A stretch of DNA of 64,000 bases from Mycolicibacterium lutetiense (GTDB taxonomy: Bacteria; Actinomycetota; Actinomycetes; Mycobacteriales; Mycobacteriaceae), in the NCBI RefSeq assembly GCF_017876775.1, contig NZ_JAGIOP010000001.1, positions 1,674,001-1,738,000 of the forward strand, read 5' to 3'. The translations under genes and the position numbers were made by a program. The notes under the pieces were generated by a model that worked only from the letters and a program-made list of their open reading frames with translations, had not been told where the DNA came from and did no database searches. Below are positions 46,298-54,363 of the stretch, piece after piece (positions within the stretch are counted from its first letter, which is position 1; each line of letters starts with the position of its first letter).

Positions 46298-46908
46298 GCG
46301 GCGTGCACGGCGACGCGCTCCGGACTGGTGGGGGCAGGGAGCTTCGCAATCACCTTTCGGCGTGTGACTGTGCTGCTCAGTGGAAGGCCTTTGCAGCCGA
46401 GCCATGCGGCACCCAAGGCGGCGGCGAACGCGGCGTCTGCACGGTCCTCGATGTTCTTGTCTCGGGTGGCGTCCGGCCAAGCCACCGCATAGGCGGCGAC
46501 CACCTGGCTTTTGCTCGCGTTGCCCTTTCCAGTGGCGAACTGTTTGATCTGTTGCGGAGTCACTTCCATCACCGGAACCCCCGCCGTGCACAGGCCTTCG
46601 ATCACTGCCCACCACAGGAATCCGCGACGTGTCAGTGAGCTGTCCTTCTCGCGGACCGAGAACTGCAGACCCTCCACCACTGCCAGCGCCGGGTTGCAGG
46701 CCCGCACCTGGTTGACAATCCCGTCGACGAGGATCCGGTGTCGAGAGACGTGGGCGTCGATGGTGCTGGTGGCCGGCGGCACTGAGCGATGCACCGCAGT
46801 GGTCAGCGCCGCTGTCGCCAGGTCGATCGCTCCGATGCCGGTTCCGGTCAAGGACAAGTCCAGACCGATGGCACAGGCTCTGCCGGCGGAGTCGGGGGTC
46901 GTGGCCAT
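46294..46908 (-). CDS. RuvC-like Holliday-junction resolvase
   Basis: A 204-aa protein of the RNase H-like fold. The first catalytic Asp is in IGLDLSLTGTGIGAIDL, a Glu in LAVVEGLQFSVRE, and the last acidic cluster in NIEDRADAAFAAALGAAWLG. EVTPQQIKQFATGKGNASKS matches the RuvC/phage resolvase DNA-binding turn. ATG 46908 (MATTPDSAG) follows GGGAG; longer starts at 46938 and 46989 exist. It probably resolves branched recombination intermediates of the element. Confidence 0.82.
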   Translation of the reverse strand: MATTPDSAGRACAIGLDLSLTGTGIGAIDLATAALTTAVHRSVPPATSTIDAHVSRHRILVDGIVNQVRACNPALAVVEGLQFSVREKDSSLTRRGFLWWAVIEGLCTAGVPVMEVTPQQIKQFATGKGNASKSQVVAAYAVAWPDATRDKNIEDRADAAFAAALGAAWLGCKGLPLSSTVTRRKVIAKLPAPTSPERVAVHAA

Positions 46909-46970
46909 GGCTCCCACGGTCGCATCGCCTGGCGGCATGGACGGCCCGCGGCGCGGTTCTCGCTGTCGTC

Positions 46971-47072
46971 TCACGAGTCCCGCATGCATCTGTTCGAACA
47001 GGTTTTCGACACACCGGTTCCCGTTTTCCGGTTCCCGGTTTCCCGCTGGATTTGTCGGATGTAAATTGTCAC
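46971..47072 (-). CDS. Possible leader ORF before the RuvC-like gene
   Basis: GTG 47072, with CGGGGAGG 10 bp upstream in the palindrome arm, opens a 33-codon frame (VTIYIRQIQRETGNRKTGTG) ending at 46971. It is rich in Thr, Arg and Asn and overlaps the 14-bp direct repeats. It could be a translated leader or chance. Confidence 0.28.
   Translation of the reverse strand: MTIYIRQIQRETGNRKTGTGVSKTCSNRCMRDS
47014..47045. repeat. 14-bp tandem direct repeats
   Basis: CCGGTTCCCGTTTT (47014-47027) and CCGGTTCCCGGTTT (47028-47041) are followed by CCCG. They lie between the large palindrome and the RuvC-like gene, and could be iteron-like binding sites. Confidence 0.5.
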
Positions 47073-47084
47073 GGACGCGCTGAA

Positions 47085-47432
47085 CCTCCCCGTACTTCGA
47101 CGTAAATTACCCGTTTGACCAGCGGTAACTGTCAGAGATCCGGTTACTTCACCGCTCAGCTGGGCAAACACGCATCTGTCGTGGGAATGGGGGGTGCCTC
47201 CGGCAGCGGATATTCTCTGTTTCAGAGAGAATGCAGGTAAAGATATGTATCTAGAACAACTAACTAATTAGCTTCCACCTATAGACCCTGTTTCCTTCTG
47301 TCACGCCGAGCTGTCCGAGGCACCCCCCCTTTCCACGACAGCTACGCATTGCTGCAGGTGAACCGAAAAGTCACCGATTTACTGACAGTTACCGCAGGTC
47401 AAACGGGTAATTTACGGTGAAACTCGGGGAGG
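47085..47432. repeat. 348-bp imperfect palindrome with AT-rich centre
   Basis: Two pairs of arms share one centre at 47258/47259. The outer 51-nt arms (47085-47135 and 47382-47432) match at 45 of 51 positions when one is inverted. The inner 32-nt arms (47176-47207 and 47310-47341) match at 28 of 32. The 40-nt stretches between are diverged but equal in length. The 102-nt spacer is AT-rich and contains a small hairpin (arms 47212-47218 and 47226-47232). Each outer arm, read outwards, ends in CGGGGAGGT, like a ribosome-binding site, and carries GTAATTTAC or GTAAATTAC. It separates leftward from rightward genes, so a doubled divergent promoter or a replication or transfer origin is plausible. 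Confidence 0.85.
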
Positions 47433-47762
47433 TCTAGCGAGCGGCGAACCGCAGAGAAGACGAACACCGAGCAGCCGTTCGGAAGGGGGCGGGGGTGCGG
47501 GTGGGGACCCGAGAGCTTGTCCGATGACCTGTCACACCGCCAATGCACGATGTCGGCGTGGGGTTTCTGTGCGTCTGGATCGTGGTTTCGAGGCTGCTTG
47601 CCCGGCCGCCGCATGGTTGAGTGGCTGACCCCGCGCCCCGCTGTGTGCTCGCTCCAGTGTTCGGCCAGCATCAACGGATCCAGCCGCCGAAGCATGACCA
47701 AGGAGACAGCCCTGTGACCAACTCTTCCGCCGGGACTGCTATCGAGATGGCAGCTGCACACC

Positions 47763-49243
47763 GAGCAATGATCAGAACCTGTGGATGAGCCTCGGCGAGG
47801 CGGCGTAGGAAAGGGCGCACCTTCCCGAGGATGATCTGAATGTCGAAGGTCTGATCAAGAGCCGGCGTTGGCGCGCTGGTTCGGGAAGGTACGCCCATGC
47901 TCACGGTAGTTCACGATGCGGATTCATCCAACGAGGATGCTGGCTCGTCGCGGTCGTTGCTCGATGAGATTGTCCGCGACGGTGCCCGCCAGATGCTGGC
48001 CGCAGCGTTGCGGGCTGAGGTCGCCGCCTACATCGAGGCTCATGCCGGTGAGCTTGATGAGAACGGGCACCGGCTGGTGGTGCGCAATGGCTATCACCGC
48101 GAGCGCGAGGTGCTCACCGCGGCGGGCGCGGTGAGTGTGACCGCGCCGCGGGTCAATGACAAACGTGTTGACCCGGACACTGGTGAGCGGCAACGGTTTT
48201 CCTCGGCGATCCTGCCGGCGTGGGTGCGCAAGTCGCCGCAGATGACCGAGGTGTTGCCGTTGCTGTATCTGCATGGCTTGTCGACCAGTGATTTCGGTCC
48301 GGCGTTGGAGCAGTTCCTGGGCTCGGGTGCCGGCTTGTCGGCCACGACGATCACCCGACTCACCACGCAGTGGCAGGACGAGGCCAAGGCCTTCGAGGCC
48401 CGTGATCTGTCGGGCACCGACTACGTCTACCTGTGGGTCGACGGCATCCATCTCAAGGTGCGCCTGGAGCAGGAGAAGCTCTGTTTGCTGGTGATGATCG
48501 GTGTGCGCGCTGACGGCCGCAAGGAGCTGGTCGCGCTCACCGACGGGTACCGGGAGTCGGCCGAGTCGTGGGCTGATCTGTTGCGGTCGTGCCGACGTCG
48601 CGGGATGACCGCACCGGTGCTGGCCGTCGGCGATGGGGCCCTGGGGTTCTGGAAGGCCGTGCGTGAGGTGTTCCCGGCCACCGGCGAGCAGCGGTGCTGG
48701 TTTCACAAGCAGGCCAATGTTCTTGCCTGCCTGCCAAAGTCGGCTCATCCGGGGGCGATCGCGGCGATGCGGGAGATCTACAACGCCGAGGATATCGACC
48801 ACGCGCAGGTGGCGATCAAGGCGTTCGAGGTGGACTACGGCGCCAAGTACCCCAAGGCGGTCGCCAAGATCGTCGATGACGCCGATGTGCTGCTGGAGTT
48901 CTATAAGTACCCGGCCGAGCACTGGGTCCATCTGCGCACTACCAACCCGATCGAATCAACGTTTGCCACGGTACGTTTGAGGACCAAGGTGACCAAGGGG
49001 CCGGGTTCACGCGTCGCCGGAATGGCCATGGCTTACAAGCTGATCGACGCCGCGCAAGCCCGCTGGCGAGCCGTCAACGCACCGCACCTGGTCGCTCTGG
49101 TCCGGGCCGGCGCGATCTTCCACAAAGGCAAACTGCTCGAGCGACCCACCGACATCACCCCGTCGGCGGACTCGGCACCGACCGAATCAACTGGAACGGA
49201 GGTCGCCTGAAACAAGCCGATCCACAGGTATTGACAATTCCTC
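47763..49243 (+). mobile_element. IS256-family insertion sequence (1481 bp)
   Basis: The left end (47763-47786) and right end (49220-49243) are 24-bp inverted repeats with 19 matches, sharing ACCTGTGGAT at the inner side. The 9-bp sequence CTGCACACC flanks it directly on both sides (47754-47762 and 49244-49252), the target duplication expected of IS256-family elements. It holds one transposase gene. The exact duplication and intact transposase suggest a recent insertion. Confidence 0.93.
47897..49210 (+). CDS. IS256-family (mutator) transposase
   Basis: A 437-aa DDE transposase. The first Asp is in YLWVDGIHLKVRLEQEK, the second in VLAVGDGALGFWKAV, with the C/H element RCWFHKQANVLACLP, and the catalytic Glu in TTNPIESTFATVRLRT. 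The N-terminal region (VRNGYHREREVLTAAGAVSV) is typical of the family. It is full length without frameshift, so transposition competence is likely. Confidence 0.95.
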   Translation: MLTVVHDADSSNEDAGSSRSLLDEIVRDGARQMLAAALRAEVAAYIEAHAGELDENGHRLVVRNGYHREREVLTAAGAVSVTAPRVNDKRVDPDTGERQRFSSAILPAWVRKSPQMTEVLPLLYLHGLSTSDFGPALEQFLGSGAGLSATTITRLTTQWQDEAKAFEARDLSGTDYVYLWVDGIHLKVRLEQEKLCLLVMIGVRADGRKELVALTDGYRESAESWADLLRSCRRRGMTAPVLAVGDGALGFWKAVREVFPATGEQRCWFHKQANVLACLPKSAHPGAIAAMREIYNAEDIDHAQVAIKAFEVDYGAKYPKAVAKIVDDADVLLEFYKYPAEHWVHLRTTNPIESTFATVRLRTKVTKGPGSRVAGMAMAYKLIDAAQARWRAVNAPHLVALVRAGAIFHKGKLLERPTDITPSADSAPTESTGTEVA

Positions 49244-49804
49244 CTGCACACCCGCGGATCAGTCCTATCGGGTCGCCGCAGCGTCACTACCGGTTGGACC
49301 CGCCGCTGAAGAGGTCCGGACGTTGCAGCGTCGATGTGGCGATCATCCGCGGGTTCAGCACCTTCTATGTGTTCGCCGCGAATGGCTCTGGCGATGTCGC
49401 TGATTGGACCGCGCTGGCGGTGCTGCGTGAGCCCGAGGTTGTTGACTACGAATCAGCGCTCGCTGCGGTCGGATACCGCCTCGGCGACCGCAACGGTGAT
49501 CCCAGGCCCGCGGGCAGTTGCGGCTAAGGCTCGGCATGGCGTACGGCCCGCAGGCCTCGGCGAAGTTTGCGGGGCGGTGTTCCCCGGGATCGAGTGCGCA
49601 TCGGGCCATTTATCTGAGCATATGTTTGTGATTCAATGCATATACTACTGTTGGTTTCGCGACTACCTGGAGAGGCGCCGGGAATGCAACACCACACGAC
49701 TCGGGTCAGGCGATGTGTGACTCGAGTCGTCAGTTTCCACAGGCCTTTCCAGCGCGAGTCGGTTGAAGTTGCCCCGCTGTCCGACCCTGAGCAGGAGCTG
49801 CGCT

Positions 49805-50119
49805 ATGACCCACCCCGCCCACTCTGGAACTGCGTACGAAGTACTTGCGCACCGGCGTGTCAGCCCGATCGGGTCACCGCAGCGGCACTTCTCTGTGACG
49901 CCTGCGATCGTTGCTGTTGATGGTCGCTCCCATCGCAATATCGCCCTCATCCCGGATGCGGAGACCTTCTACGCGTTTGTCTCCAGTGCCCGTGGGGTGA
50001 TCACTGACTGGACCAACCTGCTCGGCGGGGAGGCCGGACCTGTCGGAAGTGTCGAGGATGCTCTATCCCGTCTCGGCTACCTTCTCACCATCCCCTCGCG
50101 GCGCGACTCTGTCGCTTGA
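49805..50119 (+). CDS. Small protein, intact paralogue of the IS-split gene
   Basis: A 104-aa protein from ATG 49805 (CAGGAGC upstream), starting MTHPAHSGTAYEVLAHRRVS and sharing the PIGSPQRH core with the neighbour disrupted by the IS. The rest has beta strands (AETFYAFVSSARGVITDWTN). The two genes are a tandem duplication in the same orientation. No known family recognised. Confidence 0.75.
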   Translation: MTHPAHSGTAYEVLAHRRVSPIGSPQRHFSVTPAIVAVDGRSHRNIALIPDAETFYAFVSSARGVITDWTNLLGGEAGPVGSVEDALSRLGYLLTIPSRRDSVA

Positions 50120-50181
50120 CCCGCCGCCGCGGCATTCCCGCGTCGGTGAAGCCGCGCCGTGCGCCACTCCGTGCCGGCCGG

Positions 50182-50210
50182 TCTACAACGATCGCGGACG
50201 CCGTTGTAGA
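50182..50210 (+). promoter_or_regulatory. Hairpin upstream of the 62-aa gene
   Basis: TCTACAACG (50182-50190) pairs perfectly with CGTTGTAGA (50202-50210) around an 11-base loop, 20 bp before the GTG at 50231. It could be an operator or a leader hairpin, or end the upstream transcript. Confidence 0.45.
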
Positions 50211-50230
50211 GCCGAACGCAAGGAGTGGCT

Positions 50231-50419
50231 GTGAGTCATTACGCCTTTAAAGGGGCCATCTTCACCCCCGGCCCGCTGGTCGAGGAGTTGATCCGAATCG
50301 GCGAGGCTTCACCTGGGGCGCGAGGCATGGACATCGAGGAGGTGCTCGTTCAGATCGCCGAAGCGAATGGGATCGACCGCGCGACCGTCAGCTCTGACGA
50401 ATTTCCCCTGGCCGTCTGA
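50231..50419 (+). CDS. Small acidic protein
   Basis: A 62-aa protein from GTG 50231, with AAGGAG six bases upstream. It starts VSHYAFKGAIFTPGPLVEEL and has a helical core DIEEVLVQIAEANGIDRATV. It begins a run of three coupled small genes (50,231-50,728). No family recognised. Confidence 0.6.
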   Translation: MSHYAFKGAIFTPGPLVEELIRIGEASPGARGMDIEEVLVQIAEANGIDRATVSSDEFPLAV

Positions 50420-50420
50420 C

Positions 50421-50582
50421 ATGGCCAGGCTGATCATCTACGTCCCGGCCTCCGGGGCCTCGGAGTACCTGGCGGAGGTCCGGACACAGATCCGCGACGG
50501 GTCCACCAGCGGTTACGTCAACAACGACATGCACTGGGGCGTCGAGTACGACCTCGACGAGCTCGGAAGCGGTCTTCAATGA
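50421..50582 (+). CDS. 53-aa protein
   Basis: ATG 50421 follows the previous stop by one base and encodes MARLIIYVPASGASEYLAEV and then YVNNDMHWGVEYDLDELGS. The stop overlaps the next ATG (ATGA). Composition and coupling support a real gene. No family recognised. Confidence 0.6.
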   Translation: MARLIIYVPASGASEYLAEVRTQIRDGSTSGYVNNDMHWGVEYDLDELGSGLQ

Positions 50583-50728
50583 GGGAGTGGGATCTGCCGC
50601 GCCAGGCCGCTGAGCTGGCCGAGGCGAAAGCTGCACACGACAACCCGGAGAATCGCGTCATCCGCGGGGGCCGGGCAATCTGCAAGCGGTGCGGCCTCAA
50701 CTGGGAGCGCATGGTGCACGGCTGTTGA
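50579..50728 (+). CDS. 49-aa protein with a CxxC motif
   Basis: ATG 50579 overlaps the previous stop. The product has a helical start (MREWDLPRQAAELAEAKAAH) and ends RAICKRCGLNWERMVHGC, with CxxC and a terminal Cys that may bind zinc. Small zinc-binding proteins of this kind recur near the right end of the window. Confidence 0.6.
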   Translation: MREWDLPRQAAELAEAKAAHDNPENRVIRGGRAICKRCGLNWERMVHGC

Positions 50729-50788
50729 GATCCTCTCCGGCGGGGGAGGCGCGCTAGGCGGTTTCCCAGCGCTCACAGCGAGGGTTGG

Positions 50789-51094
50789 TCAGCGCATAGT
50801 CCGGTGTTTGGTCGATCTCGCCATGTCAGTTGAGCCCCGCGGTTTCCGTGGGCGGCCACCTCCGGTGCCGCGTCCGGGCCGGTTGATGAACCAGTCGGTG
50901 ACCGCATCGGCGTCGAAGAGCGGACTATTGCCGATTCGTGCGGCGGGCGCCGGAAAGTCGTGCGGGCGTGGTGATCCGGCTCGGCGGCGCTGAGCGGCTT
51001 GGCCGTTGTACGTCCGAACGGTGGCGGCGCCAAGTCGGTACGTCTCTGCGATATCGGCGATCGAGAGAAGTGTCGCCTTGGGAGGCTTCGTCAT
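50789..51094 (-). CDS. Helix-turn-helix DNA-binding protein
   Basis: A 101-aa protein from ATG 51094, with GAGGAGG upstream. The N-terminus MTKPPKATLLSIADIAETYR followed by LGAATVRTYNGQAAQRR is a MerR/excisionase-like helix-turn-helix with a modified wing and an Arg-rich tail. It is the third such protein on the element. A palindrome at 51,127-51,159 lies directly upstream and may be its own operator. Confidence 0.65.
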   Translation of the reverse strand: MTKPPKATLLSIADIAETYRLGAATVRTYNGQAAQRRRAGSPRPHDFPAPAARIGNSPLFDADAVTDWFINRPGRGTGGGRPRKPRGSTDMARSTKHRTMR

Positions 51095-51126
51095 GGCGCA
51101 GCCTCCTCGGTTCAGACGCACAGGCG

Positions 51127-51159
51127 AAAACATAACTATATGGGCTATAGCCATGTTTT
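51127..51159. promoter_or_regulatory. 33-bp operator-like palindrome
   Basis: AAAACATAACTATA (51127-51140) is matched at 12 of 14 positions by the inverted right arm TATAGCCATGTTTT (51146-51159). It lies between two minus-strand regulator genes, 33 bp from the ATG at 51094. The half-site AAACATRGCTATAG also occurs upstream of the 105-aa gene at 33,802. Confidence 0.6.
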
Positions 51160-51245
51160 GCGCTCGGAAAGGATGAGCGACCATGTCAATCGTGACGTGC
51201 ACGCGAAAATCTGCAGATTTACACGGTGCTCAGTGTCACGGAAGA

Positions 51246-51974
51246 TCAGTCCTCTGCCTCGGTGTGTTCTGTGAGACGGCCTCGCCTCACGTTGCGTGAC
51301 TCCGTCCACCGCTGCGTGTACCGCTGACGCAGTGTTTCGCCAACATCGGTCACATCGCCGGCAAGCCACTGCGCGTAGCGGCTTGAGGGGTCGTTGGGCG
51401 CCAGATCGCCGGATATGGCAAGGAACGTCTCGTAGAGGGGACGCACACCCGGATGCAATGCGTTGCTCGGCAGACAGTTGTCCTCGACGAGTCGGATCAC
51501 GTAAGGCCAACTCAGTGCTACGAGCGCGGCGCCGATCTGGTCGACCGCCGAATCGTCGTGCGCCGCATCGCTGCCCCGTTTGCGTGCCCGGCTGGCGCTG
51601 CGTTTGCGCGTGAAGCTGTCGAGCACGGCGATGGCGCGTTCCACTGCCGCAACATCAACGGGAACGGGCCGGCGGTCGTAGTTGGGCGGCCGGAATAGGA
51701 AATCACTGCCGATCTCGGGTCCGGGGGGAGTGAATTCGGGGTCGGCCACGATCTGATCCATCGTCCCCGGCGGCCACCCGACCCCTGCCTCCAGCCGACC
51801 CAGCACGCGGGACGAGAAGTTCGTTCTGCGCCCTGCTTCCAGATCGGACAACACCCGAATCGAGACTCCGCACTGTTCGGCGAAAGCCTCCATGCGGGGG
51901 TACCCGCTGTCGATGCGCGCCTGCCGTAGCGCAGCTCCCAAGCGGTGCCATCCACTGTCGTCGTTGCTCACCAC
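51246..51974 (-). CDS. XRE-family transcriptional regulator
   Basis: About 242 aa. The N-terminus has a Cro/CI-type helix-turn-helix: LGAALRQARIDSGYPRMEAF, then CGVSIRVLSDLEAGRRTNFS. The remainder is a helical effector or dimerisation part of unknown type. GTG at 51974 or 51971 follows GGAGAGGA. The upstream 860 bp is otherwise nearly empty, so this may be a master regulator of the element, by inference from position. Confidence 0.78.
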   Translation of the reverse strand: MVSNDDSGWHRLGAALRQARIDSGYPRMEAFAEQCGVSIRVLSDLEAGRRTNFSSRVLGRLEAGVGWPPGTMDQIVADPEFTPPGPEIGSDFLFRPPNYDRRPVPVDVAAVERAIAVLDSFTRKRSASRARKRGSDAAHDDSAVDQIGAALVALSWPYVIRLVEDNCLPSNALHPGVRPLYETFLAISGDLAPNDPSSRYAQWLAGDVTDVGETLRQRYTQRWTESRNVRRGRLTEHTEAED

Positions 51975-52834
51975 GGTCCTCTCCGGTTGGTTCCGTGCGG
52001 CCTGAGTATGCACCATTGCCAGGCATCAGTGATGTCTGAGGTGCTGGATCCTTCCTCTCGCTAAGTAGTTCTGTGGTGGTTTGCCAGCAGGTGTGAGATC
52101 TGAAAAGATCGCCCGCGCTCCGGATATGGAGGCAAGGGCCACGTGTGGATCGTCAACACGCGTTAAATCGTGGCATATCGCGCGGATCCGCACCGGAAAT
52201 GGGTGAAACTGGTTGTGAAGTGCGGCTATGGGCCGCTCCTTGCACGCTGCAACTGTAAACATGTCGGGAGTCGTCTCAGCTAACGGCACGCTTTTCTCGT
52301 GATGTTTGCTAAAGAGTATCGCTGCGTCGGTTCGAGGGCCCGAAGTTGCACAGGCATTCAGCTGCGCGTTCACGGCATATGCTGCGTGTTTCCCTCCTGC
52401 GGGACGTGCAGATGCATGCTCAAGTGCCGCTGCTGTTTGCAGGCGTGACTGCATGCCAGATTCCGGATGATCTGGAAGAGCAGCTACTCCCGAGGTCTTT
52501 CGTGCCGGGTTGGACGGACCATGAACCTGCGCGCGAGCAGCAGGACGATAGGACAGCTGGGCCTATTCGTGGTCGGCGTCTTCAGGGTCACCGCACAGGC
52601 CCAGTCCGATTCGGTGTGAACGGCGGGCATCGTCGAGCTCGGCATCGCTGGATGCTGTAACAGCACTGCGCCACTCTTCACTGTCGGTCATGGCGCACAT
52701 CGTGTTTCGCGACATTGAAGGCTGACGAGCGCGGCGCGGTCGGACGACAGCGGATCTGCCGATACATCCGTGGACCTTCTGCAAGTCGCGCCGCGGCCAA
52801 GGGGCGACGCCGGGCGCAGGTAACCATTGCGCGC
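51975..52834. other. 860-bp largely empty intergenic region before eccD
   Basis: Apart from one possible 42-aa minus-strand ORF (52,563-52,691), frames here have poor composition for mycobacterial genes and no ribosome-binding sites. Base content is locally less GC-rich than the neighbours. It should hold promoters for the XRE regulator (minus) and the eccD set (plus). Confidence 0.4.
52563..52691 (-). CDS. Possible 42-aa protein
   Basis: ATG 52691 encodes MTDSEEWRSAVTASSDAELD followed by DARRSHRIGLGLCGDPEDAD. Composition looks genuine (helix, then a Cys- and Asp-rich end), but there is no clear ribosome-binding site. No family recognised. Confidence 0.4.
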   Translation of the reverse strand: MTDSEEWRSAVTASSDAELDDARRSHRIGLGLCGDPEDADHE

Positions 52835-54325
52835 ATGACACAGCCCGTATCCGTGCTCGCCGACACCACGTTCGTCGCAGTCAACGTGCACGCCGGCGAC
52901 TCCGCTTTCCAATGCAAACTGCACGCCCACACGACGGTAACGGCGCTGCTTCCCCAACTGCGCGAACAATTCGCCGGAAGCGTTCACTCCGAGGGGACGG
53001 TGCACGCCTATCTGACCGCTGAACGCGTGGAGTGGGCGCTGGAGGCCGGGCCGATGCGCAAACGGCTGGACCCCGAGATCACCCTGGCCGAAGCCCAAAT
53101 AGCCCCGGGGGCCGACCTCTACCTGACTCACCGCACCCGCACCGAGAGCTATCCGGTCCTGCGTGACGACGTCGCCGAGGGCGCCGCGGAGGTATCTCGG
53201 CGGCTATTCGCCGTTCTTGACGGCCGCGACACTCGGCGGTTGGCCGCCGCAGCGCTGCCGCTGGCAGTCGCAGCTGTCGGAGCTGTCGGCATAGCCGACG
53301 TTCTGGCCGGTAATGCCGCCGCGCGGTGGCCGGTGGTGGGTGTTTTAGCCGCGCTGGCCGTAATGTGCGCCACCATCGCCGGGGTTCTGTCTCGGGCCCG
53401 CGACGAGTTCGACGATGTCAGTGCCTCGCTATGCGTTTGTGCCTACCTGGCCACGGCGGGGGCCGCGCTGGCGGGGGTGCCACGGAGCCTCGGGATCTGG
53501 CACCTGGCCACTGTCGGCGCAGCTGTGGCGACCATGGTCGTGGCGTTGTGGTCGGTGACGGCGAACAAACCTGCCGGACTACACGTAGGTGCGGCCGCAG
53601 TCTCGGCATGCGCGGTGCTCGTCGGTGCGCTGCACATCATTTTGCCGGCGTCATCACAAGCGGCGGCCGCGCAGATGGTGTTCCTGTCATTGGTCGTCAT
53701 CGTGTGTGCTGTGCAGTTCTCCCGCGGAGTGGGACGAGTGTTGGTGAACTACATCCCGACCACCGGCGAGCCGGTCATACGGCGGTCCGAGCAAACCGTC
53801 GCCGCTGTGTCACGAAGGTCGACGTCCGGCGTCGCCATCGAAGCGATGCTCAACCAAGAGGCTCGTGTCATCACCACACTCAAGGCCCTGATCGGCATGG
53901 TCGCAGGGGCGGGAATGGCACTGGTCGCCGCGGCGGCGGCCGGCGGCTACTTCACCTCCAACTACGAGTGGCACATGTTCGCACTGGTCGGTTCTGCGTC
54001 AGTTGCAACGGTCGCGATCGGACGCGGTCTGGTCATTCGTGCTGCTGCCGTGCCGCTGATGGTGGCCGGTCCCTTAGCCGCCACCGCCTATTTGGCCGGT
54101 CGGGCGGTGTCACCGCATCAGGCGGACTCGGTCGTGCTGATCGCCGGAGCAGCGCCGCTGATGCTGTTCGTGCTGCTCTCGACGCTGTGGGCGATCCGGG
54201 CCCAGTCCATGCATTCACCGCTGGATAAGCGCCGTCTGGAAAGGGTCGCGGTGTTGGCCGTCGTTGCGGTCTTCCCGCTGCTGGTTCTCATCATGGACGG
54301 CTGGTCGAAGGTCCGAAACCGCTAA
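52835..54325 (+). CDS. eccD: EccD, type VII secretion membrane protein
   Basis: A 496-aa protein with an N-terminal ubiquitin-like domain (about residues 8-90: TFVAVNVHAGDSAFQCKLHA, then ITLAEAQIAPGADLYLTHR) and roughly eleven hydrophobic helices (for example LVVIVCAVQFSRG and MALVAAAAAGGYF). Domain order and length are those of EccD, which forms the central membrane scaffold of ESX systems. ATG 52835 starts the domain. It is followed by mycP and eccE, the normal ESX order, but no eccB or eccC precedes it. Confidence 0.9.
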   Translation: MTQPVSVLADTTFVAVNVHAGDSAFQCKLHAHTTVTALLPQLREQFAGSVHSEGTVHAYLTAERVEWALEAGPMRKRLDPEITLAEAQIAPGADLYLTHRTRTESYPVLRDDVAEGAAEVSRRLFAVLDGRDTRRLAAAALPLAVAAVGAVGIADVLAGNAAARWPVVGVLAALAVMCATIAGVLSRARDEFDDVSASLCVCAYLATAGAALAGVPRSLGIWHLATVGAAVATMVVALWSVTANKPAGLHVGAAAVSACAVLVGALHIILPASSQAAAAQMVFLSLVVIVCAVQFSRGVGRVLVNYIPTTGEPVIRRSEQTVAAVSRRSTSGVAIEAMLNQEARVITTLKALIGMVAGAGMALVAAAAAGGYFTSNYEWHMFALVGSASVATVAIGRGLVIRAAAVPLMVAGPLAATAYLAGRAVSPHQADSVVLIAGAAPLMLFVLLSTLWAIRAQSMHSPLDKRRLERVAVLAVVAVFPLLVLIMDGWSKVRNR

Positions 54326-54363
54326 GCACCGCCACCTCCACCCACTGCCGAGAAAGGTTCGTC

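Larger units (their letters stand above)
47714..49527 (+). pseudogene. Small gene interrupted by the IS256-family element
   Basis: GTG 47714 (AAGGAG at 47700-47705) reads VTNSSAGTAIEMAAAH to 47762, where the IS begins. Joining 47714-47762 to 49253-49527, which removes the IS and one target copy, restores a 107-codon frame. Its junction reads AAAHPRISPIGSPQRHY. This is clearly similar to the intact neighbour at 49,805 (HRRVSPIGSPQRHF; FYVFAANG against FYAFVSSA; VADWTALAV against ITDWTNLLG). The split half 49,253-49,527 may still be translated from 49,231. Function unknown. Confidence 0.85.

Noticed and set aside
47085..47432. Considered as terminal repeats of a lost transposon
   Set aside because: The spacer is only 102 bp, there is no target duplication outside the arms, and both arms resemble promoter-leader DNA.
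47517..47717. A 66-codon plus-strand frame ending in a GTGA overlap with the IS-split gene
   Set aside because: The stop-start overlap is attractive, but composition is rich in Cys, Ser and Arg and there is no ribosome-binding site. It is more likely untranslated leader.
52026..52454. A 142-codon minus-strand frame in the empty region before eccD
   Set aside because: There is no ribosome-binding site, residue use is unlike its neighbours and no motif is visible.
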